DNA of 64,000 bases from Datisca glomerata (Eukaryota; Streptophyta; Magnoliopsida; Cucurbitales; Datiscaceae): positions 186,001 through 250,000 of the forward strand of contig QANY01008633.1 of NCBI GenBank assembly GCA_003255025.1. Direction: 5' to 3'. Below, in pieces: positions 57,261 through 64,000 of the stretch (position 1 is its first letter; every line of letters begins with the position of its first letter). A program made the position numbers and the translations under genes. The notes beneath the pieces are model-generated. The model made no database searches and had not been told where the DNA came from. It saw nothing but the letters and a program-made list of their open reading frames with translations.

Positions 57261-60053
57261 TAATTGCATTAAATAAATAAATTTTTAACCCCACTTCAAA
57301 AAATAGATAACTTTTTATACCATGTCATCAGACATTTATGGATTGAAAATTAAAAATACAATTCTACCCCTGTTTTTACATATTTTCGAATCAAATATTT
57401 TTATTTATTAATTTTATCATAATTTATTTAAGCATTTTAACTATTTCCTAAATTTTAGCTAATGATGTTAATATATTATATTATCTCTTAACTATAGGTT
57501 GTCAAAATACTACATTAATGGTAAATATTTTTATTGATATCTAACATTAATTGACTTCTTATATTTAAGTAATTTGATGAGTAGCTAATCAATGAATAGA
57601 TTATACCTACCTAAATTTTTTTAAAATTAAGTAAGGAAAAATTTCAATTGGTTGGACTATATAGGAATATCCTTAATTAGAAAATTGTTTGAATTAATTG
57701 TATATATATTTTAAATAATTATTGACATTTATGTTTAGGTAGTTGTCATTGATAATTATTTTTTGAGAATATTTGAGAAGATTCTTGATATGGGTATTCA
57801 TTCCATTTTTTGAAAATTCATTTTTTGAATACATGTTTGATATTAGGCGGTTTTGAGCGGTTTTTTATTGCCTTCAAATATTTGGTGACTTTTGAGTTGT
57901 TTCAAAAGATTTTTAAAATTCAATTTTTTTCATGATGTTCAACATTAGTTGACTTCCCATTATTAAACAATTAGATATTAGTCAATAAATGATATATAAT
58001 ATATTTACCTGAAATTTTTTCAAACATCTTTTAAATAGATTAAGGATATTTTAATCTATAATTATTGACATTTATGATAACTTACTATTTATCTAAAATT
58101 TTAGAAAACTTGATCTTCTTAAAACACCACTTCTAAACTTGTTTAGTTATGATTTATATGGATGAATTCTTGGTGGTGGATGATCCAATTGCTGGGGCAA
58201 TTTTCACATCTGGGGCCGTTCGATCCAATCAAGACATCCTGGGACAATAAGAAATGAAATGAAACGTGTTTTTTTTGCAATTGGCAGTACAGCCCGATTT
58301 GGATCGTCTAGGTGCAATAAGACGGCCCTAAAATGTCGAGCTGCCAAACTATCGACAATCCCAATATGATGTATAAGAATTGCGGTTTATTAGGTTCGTG
58401 TCAATTGGCAGGAGTATATCATGATGAATTAGGATGTTAAAAATAAACTCCTTTTCATAATAAAGGTTAACACGATATGTATTGAGTAAACTCGGACCAT
58501 TGTCAATGGGCTAGAATGAACAAATAGGATCCTCGCATATTACTTACTAACAAAGAAGGCATCCAAATCCCTTTGTTGTCCACTTTTGACATTATTGAAT
58601 ATCAACATAATCTACTCTGAAGAGGTTAAATCATGCATTTGGTAGCTAAACAAGCATGAAAAATGTGGATGAACCTTATTATTTTATAATGTAAAATGAC
58701 AAATGAAAGCAAGCATGCTATGCCAAGCCAATTTCATGCCAAAAATACTCAAATTCAAAAGCCCGCATCTCGTCCTTGGGGATTGACCATAATACCTTTC
58801 AGTGTACTAATAAATTAGTATTGATAAATCAAACTTTTGAGTCAAGTTTTCTTGATGTTATTATACAAGTTCGAGTTTTAGAAGCATATTATAGGGTTGG
58901 TCTTGATCAGATGAACCAAACTAATACTATTTTATTCGAATATTAAAATAAAGTTATACCCAACAGGGCAAAAGGGCTCGTCTTCTAAAAGTTATTTATA
59001 TATAAATTGGCCGACCATGTCTCTTTCACAGAAGGGTCAATGTCCCCCCACGTAGATAAACAAATTGGGGTCAGACCCAACAAAAATTAGGCAATGATGG
59101 ATCATGGTTTTGTCCGTAGCTGCCTATTCTGTGGCTCATTAGGATGCAGTATCTTGTCGTGGAACTGGCTGCTTTATTCTTCTTTTGTCATTTTGATTCA
59201 AAATTCAAATACAAGCAGCAAGATGACTTGCATTCAAATGCAATCTCTCTCTCACCCTCCTTCCCTCCCTCCTATTTTCATTTTCGTATCTCCCACATCA
59301 TATCAATCAAATGAATGAACGCATCTATTTAATTTGGATTGTAAGAATGGGGCAACTTAGCTTTTTTAGTATAAGATTAAACGAAAGGGAAGGACCATTT
59401 TTTTTCTAAGAAGTACCAAAAATAACATAAAAGTTGACCATATTATTCATAACAACAAATGTTATGCGAAAATCTAGGTTTCACAAAACATAGAAAATTG
59501 AAGTCTTTTTAAGCACATGATCAAATAATCCCAATTTCATTTTATGGAACTAATTATATACCTTTTAATTGATTATACAAATAAATCAAATGTTATTAGT
59601 CATTTTTTCTTTTTTATTTTTCTCATAATTGTGGTGTAAATCTTTATGAGACTTTTTATTTTTTTCTTCTTAATCTGAATTTTATTTTGTAGACTGTATA
59701 ATATTTTAAATTACTCCGTTTGTTAATAAATATATTAGAAAAATTCAATCATTTTAAAAAAACAAAAATGTTATTAGTTTATTTGTCACGAAAAATGTTA
59801 TCATAGACTGTGCGCATATGTTTTTCTAATAAAAATAATATGTTTTAAAAATTTCTAGTGAGTAAGATTTATAAAAATCAAAATTTTATTTTCTAATTTT
59901 ATTTATAGATATTACAGATATATCTTATTATATTTTTTATTTAAATTGACAAATAATATATGAGAAACAATCAAAATATAAAAAGCGTACATATCACGTG
60001 CACCGCACTTGTCAGTTAACTAGTATATTAAAAAAAAGGCAAGTTGCCATGTA
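57261..60053. other. AT-rich intergenic region with old duplications
   Basis: Segments with ACATTARTTGACTTCYYAT occur near 57543 and 57942, each followed by related AT-rich sequence ending in TTTACCTRAAATTTTTT-like text: a diverged duplication about 400 bp apart. At 58194-58335 TGGGGCCGTTCGATCC and GGATCGTCTAGG...GACGGCCCTA form a small inverted-terminal, MITE-like unit. CT-rich simple sequence lies near 59245-59280. No coding frame was supported. Confidence 0.5.
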
Positions 60054-60836
60054 CACTACAAGAAAAGCCAGCAACGGCAACGATTTTACTGTCTATGGCA
60101 ACGGTTCATAAAAAATCAAGATCACTGCCGTCGGGGTTGAATTGTCGACGGTTTAGTCAACCGTTGGAGGACTGTCACAAACGATACATCTACGGCGATG
60201 ATTTTTTCTCAATTAAGACGGTTATAAAACGTCGTCGTAGATTTGTATCCCGACGGTTCTAACCAACCGTCGTGCTTGTTGTTGTTCTTACAGTGCTTTT
60301 CACGATGGTTAATGAGCTGTCCCTATTTAGTCCTCCTTCGGGAACCGTCATGAAAAGCACTGCTTTCTCTTCTGCAGTTTGTTTCCAGATATTCCCTAAA
60401 ATTCTTACATATATAACCATTTTAACATCCTATATATCTCCACAACAGTCATAGCAGTATCATTCTACATAATTACATGACACATAATTATCAAACATTA
60501 AATCATTAATTAGATATCTAAAATATCTAATGAATTCGAAGTGTGAAAATAGATTATCAATACAAATTATCCAATAAATTCAAAATGTAAAAATTCATAA
60601 TAACAAGTATTTCACAAGTATTAAATGAAATTCAACACATAAAGCCTACCGTAGTCTTTACGAGAGTCCTACCTAAACATCATAAGTAAGCTTAGCTGCG
60701 GACACATCTCTGAACATTCAGTCTCTACCCATGTACATTGAGCACGTTCTCTGAACATTCAACTTCTAACTGAGAAAGCCGTGCGCATTGAGCCTCCAAC
60801 TCAGCTACCCGTGTACTTTGGCATTCAAGTAACTGT
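60054..60836 (-). mobile_element. CACTA element end with subterminal repeats and a coding tail
   Basis: It starts CACTACAAGAAAAGCC. Many inverted copies of CGACGGTT/AACCGTCG fill 60120-60350, as in subterminal regions. At 60291-60362 arms CAGTGCTTTTCACGATGGTT and AACCGTCATGAAAAGCACTG form a hairpin. The minus strand at about 60700-60836 translates to ECQSTRVAELEAQCARLSQL with EVECSENV, like the coiled C-terminal tail of plant En/Spm-type transposase proteins. The coding tail is cut at 60837 by a second CACTA terminus. Confidence 0.7.
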
Positions 60837-61465
60837 CACTACAACAAAAAAGGCTACGATAACGGCCAAAAGACGCCATCTTAGGGTTTCGATAGCGTTT
60901 TTGAAAACACAATGTATACCAACGTTATTTAAAGTCCCTTACCTATGATAGCGTTTTTGAAACACTATAAAATGCCTACGATAGCGTTTAAAAAACGCTA
61001 TAAAAAGCCTTTCATAGCATTTTATAAATGCTATAGTAGGCCTTTCATAGCATATTATAAATGCTATAGTAAGTTTTTCATAACGTTTTATAAATGCTAT
61101 CGTAAGTCTTTCATTGCCTTTTATAAATGCTGTCGTAAGTCTTTCATAGCCTTTTATAAATGCTATTGTATGTCTTTTATAGAATTTTCTATACTTATTA
61201 GTTTGTTAATGTTATTAAATACTTTTTATAACTTTTTTATTACTTATTATTACAATTGTACAAATATAAAAATAAATAACTTTTCAGAAAATATCAAGAA
61301 ATAACAAAATCACATATCATTTTACTTAATTAGTCAAAATTGTTACATATTAATTGTCTACTAGAAATCACATCTTAAAATGATAATTACATATTGATTT
61401 TTACATAGAGAAAGCAAAAGTTATTTATAAAAAAAAAACTAAAATCTAGTGAAAGTTCACATCTA
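60837..61465. mobile_element. Second CACTA terminus with 33-bp subterminal array
   Basis: It starts CACTACAACAAAAAAGGC, a different terminal sequence from the element at 60054. From 60948 to 61178 seven units of 33 bp follow, each containing ATAGCATTTTATAAATGCTA or a variant, itself a short inverted repeat. The 11-residue periodic open frame on the plus strand here is only a shadow of the array. The right terminus was not found in the window. Confidence 0.75.
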
Positions 61466-61610
61466 CATAAATCATACAACCCTAGGAGGTCGACTTGGTG
61501 GTTTTGCATGATGAGGAGGTGGTGGCGCATGTAACTGCTTTGGTGATGCTTCAGGAACTGTTGTGTCGTTGGCTGTAAGAGCACCTTATGGCTTGCTTGC
61601 TGGAACTTTT
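61466..61610 (-). pseudogene. Proline-rich coding-like tail, unrecognised
   Basis: A minus-strand reading gives KGALTANDTTVPEASPKQLH, then APPPPHHAKPPSRPPRVV and a stop at about 61478. It resembles the low-complexity C-terminus of a plant protein, possibly of the CACTA element's own gene or of a captured host gene. Too short to assign. Confidence 0.35.
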
Positions 61611-61989
61611 GGAACTTTCTCTTGCCGGAACTTTCTAGAACTTTCTCTTACTGCAATTGCCATCTCAGATAACAAACAACAATAAGAAGTTGCCTTGAAA
61701 ATTTAGAACAAGTTAAAGGAAAAAATAATTTTTTTTAAATTAGAAAACCCATAAACAAGTAATATCAAGAAAATAAACCAAAAGAGTTTCACGTTTCACA
61801 CATCATCCTCCAAATAAGAGAAATTAGCAATTAGAAATCAGAAAAATTTGACCCAAACACGTTTGTCATGTGCTATCAAAGCACATAATTGTTGTAGTAT
61901 CATTTCCCCCAATATATTTTCGTGATGTTTGATATAATTGAGGGATATGACAAAGTTAGCCAGTTATCCGCATTGATTATGAAGCAAAC

Positions 61990-62070
61990 TTTGTTCTTAA
62001 TATCCTTATCAGAATCAGTTACATATATTGCAGAATTTGGATCACTGGCTGTCATCTTTCCAGACTCCCC
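61990..62070 (-). pseudogene. Exon of a tryptophanyl-tRNA synthetase-like gene
   Basis: After an acceptor-like TACATGCAG the minus strand reads GESGKMTASDPNSAIYVTDS with DKDIKNK. Cytosolic TrpRS enzymes have GKMSASDPNSAIYVTDSAKD at this point. KMSAS is the class I synthetase loop contacting ATP; here the serine before A is Thr. The exon edge after DIKNK coincides with a GT. Downstream sequence does not continue the enzyme and no other TrpRS exon was seen, so this is an isolated genomic fragment. Confidence 0.82.
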
Positions 62071-62129
62071 TGCATGTAATAGATGTCGATCTTGACTTTT
62101 GCATTTTTCATAAGAACTAGGTACCCGAC

Positions 62130-62181
62130 ACTATTAATAACATATACATAATGAGACTATTAATAACATATACATAATGAG
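62130..62181. repeat. Perfect 26-bp tandem duplication
   Basis: Units 62130-62155 and 62156-62181 are identical (ACTATTAATAACATATACAT plus six bases). Perfect identity suggests a recent slippage or duplication event. Confidence 0.95.
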
Positions 62182-62747
62182 ACAACAATATATAATAAAA
62201 ATATAGAGTAATTCACATTTTCACTCATAATTAATAATTACATTCTATCAATTTTATAATTTAATATTCAAACTAAAATGAATTATAGATTGAGTAGCCG
62301 AACTAAACATTTATCAAATTTATAATTGAATCGAATCATAATTCATCAATGCTACAATCAAATAACACTAACATCCATCAATTTTATATTCAAAACCGAA
62401 AGTATTGATATTGGCTAGAATATCAAAAGTTTGAATCTCTCTATGCTCAGTTTAACGAAAAACATATTAATCATCTTTCTCAATCAGTAATTCAATTCAC
62501 TTCACTGATGATCATCTTTACACATTTCATACACATTGATTAAGAAGCATACTCATCAGCTGTAAAATATAGATGCTTTCTTAGTTGATTTTTCTTTAGT
62601 CCAACTATCCAAGCATGGAACAAAATTGAATCAAAGAGAGGTAATGTAATTTTCACAAAGCTTAAGAAAGACACTGGATTAAGCCTGCCATAAAGCTATC
62701 AAATATCATAATCATAACACTGAAAATAATAAATTGTAGACAAAAAT
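62182..62747. other. AT-rich spacer, nothing recognised
   Basis: No coding frame, terminus or RNA gene could be supported between the synthetase exon and the PGAP3-like pseudogene. Confidence 0.45.
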
Positions 62748-64000
62748 CTATTTTGCCTTCTTAAGGAGGTTGGAGGTTCGGGACTCATCATCTTCTCTAA
62801 TGAAACTCCACCACAGGTATTGGGATGGTAGTGACATGCCAGAGGGCATGAGCATCTACGAATCCTTGGTATGGAGGGAAATCATAGATCTCAAGGACCA
62901 TTGCAAGGCCATCATAACTATAGTGACAAATGATTTCAGCTAGTGAGAATGGAGGATGAACCTAAAACAACAGATTCCATGCAAAAAGACTGTCCAAACG
63001 CTGTAAAAGTTCCATATGATGTATAATTCAGAATGAATATTGATTTTCAAAAAGATTGTATGATATATAAAAATATACGTTACAAGTGTATGGTTGATAA
63101 CACTGTGAAAATCAATGTGCAAAAGACAACAATCATATCATAATCTAATTTATGACAGCTGGAGTATAATATATGGGTGGTTATGAAAACAAACAGTGGA
63201 GCAGAAACCATGACTTAGGAAGCCTCATCTCTCATATTAAAACATCTCAGCACAACCACAATAAGGGAATACCTAAGTATCACCACAGCTGAAGAATAGT
63301 CCAGTTTTTCTGTCAAATCCACATCCCTACAGTTGGATAATAAAACAAGTTATGTGCAGGGCACCATATACACTATTTCATTGAAAGATGAAAAATTAAT
63401 GGCTATAGAAAGCAATTGATAAGATTACCGACTATGGAAAACAACACTCTAAAACCAGGAATTCATTGACAAGATCCGGTAGATGGGCCACAAAATCGCA
63501 TACTCATATTATGCCTTTTTGTCTTGTTTAAAAGGAAAATTATAGTACATAAGTATGAAAAAGAATAACCATTCATGAAAATGCATTGCAAGGTTGAGAG
63601 CAGACAAAGCTACGGAAACATGTTGCTGAGCAGTAAGCATGTTAAAAGTAAAAAAATAGAAGATTATAATAAGGTAAATCAAACCAAATCTAAACATGTG
63701 CTTAAAGTTTATAGCCTGTTGAAAACCAAACCTGAATTCCATATACAAGCTTGAAGGGCCATTTACCATGATATTTGACAGGACCATGACCAATAGCCTC
63801 TCTTTCTCTCTCTGTCAAGCATACAGTAGTACTGGCAGTCACTTTTAAAATACAATTGCTTCCACCTCAAGTAAAGAGGTTCCTGCATATACCATGGACG
63901 TTCAATGCATACACCGTCTTGACAAAAAATTGCATCGAGGAAAAGAATGTCTGCCCTATGCATCCAATTTCTTTGCATTGTGTAAGACAAGCCCTATAGT
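62748..64000 (-). pseudogene. PGAP3/Per1-like gene, decayed, runs off the window
   Basis: PGAP3 (Per1) proteins remodel GPI lipids and have an N-terminal Cys-rich part and seven membrane spans. Exon-like blocks on the minus strand: 63732-64000 (YRACLTQCKEIGCIG, then PWYMQEPLYLRWKQ, SDCQYYCMLDRER and GHGPVKYHGKWPFK), 63429-63625 (VSVALSALNLAMHFHEWLFF, then MNSWF), about 63130-63326 (DVDLTEKLDYSSAVVILRYS, then APLFVFITTHILY) and 62748-62965 (LAMVLEIYDFPPYQGFVDAH with ALWHVTTIP, ending RTSNLLKKAK). Two frameshifts in the first block, stops in place of Y, W and R residues, and a frameshift before the end make it a pseudogene. Splice sites are still legible. Confidence 0.87.

Noticed and set aside
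60054..60295. A complete 242-bp CACTA MITE ending TTGTTGTTCTTACAGTG
   Set aside because: The flanking triplets do not match and subterminal repeats continue past 60295, so the sequence is better read as one end of a longer element.
60945..61304. 119-residue plus-strand open frame with 11-residue periodicity
   Set aside because: Produced by the 33-bp subterminal array of the CACTA element.
61893..61907. TTGTTGTAGTA as a possible right terminus of the CACTA element beginning at 60837
   Set aside because: It ends in A where the terminus needs G, has no subterminal array beside it, and no 3-bp duplication matched.

Overview
The window looks like gene-poor, repeat-rich nuclear DNA of a flowering plant, probably a eudicot. 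The composition is AT-rich. The one intact gene has nine short exons with plant-type GT-AG introns. Almost everything else is LTR retrotransposons, CACTA, hAT and PIF-type DNA transposons, and broken host-gene copies. No rRNA, tRNA or CRISPR array was found. Protein families were recognised by eye, without a database search.

Layout. 1-2230: sparse sequence with a hAT-type element (944-1922, 8-bp target duplication). 2230-6207: a CACTA-like end, then the 3' half of a minus-strand Ty3/gypsy element (G1) whose tail is broken by repeat-rich DNA with palindromes. 6208-22503: a structurally complete but coding-dead Tat/Ogre-type Ty3/gypsy element of 16.3 kb on the minus strand, with 2.3-kb LTRs, TSD GAAAG, an extra ORF1, two RNase H regions and an alternating tandem repeat in its 3' UTR. 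It splits the integrase of G1, which resumes at 22504. 25084-29860: a related gypsy element (G2) on the plus strand, head-to-head with G1, its LTR-like tail carrying a second hAT-type element (28805-29725).

29874-41910: a minus-strand Ty1/copia element (C1) with about 150-bp LTRs, interrupted inside gag by a plus-strand copia element (C2, 33190-40702). C2 has lost its reverse transcriptase, and its 5' LTR lacks the segment that holds the TATA box. 42490-45790: two LINE fragments and a Tat-like gag-protease fragment. 46393-46951: one exon of a CCDC25/NFACT-R-type gene next to a CACTA-like end. 47150-50970: a third copia element (C3) whose integrase is split by a PIF/Harbinger-like element with TTA duplication. 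51243-51580: a foldback with 160-nt arms.

54157-56954 is the one apparently functional gene. It encodes a 317-residue D-aminoacyl-tRNA deacylase of the plant/archaeal DTD2 type (Arabidopsis GEK1), with all nine exons in frame. The right end holds two CACTA ends, one apparently inserted in the other (60054 and 60837). Beyond them lie an exon of a tryptophanyl-tRNA synthetase-like gene and a decayed PGAP3/Per1-like gene that runs off the window, possibly host fragments carried by a CACTA element.

Apart from the deacylase, no genes here appear to work together. The order of events is readable from nesting: Ogre into G1, C2 into C1, and the PIF element into C3.
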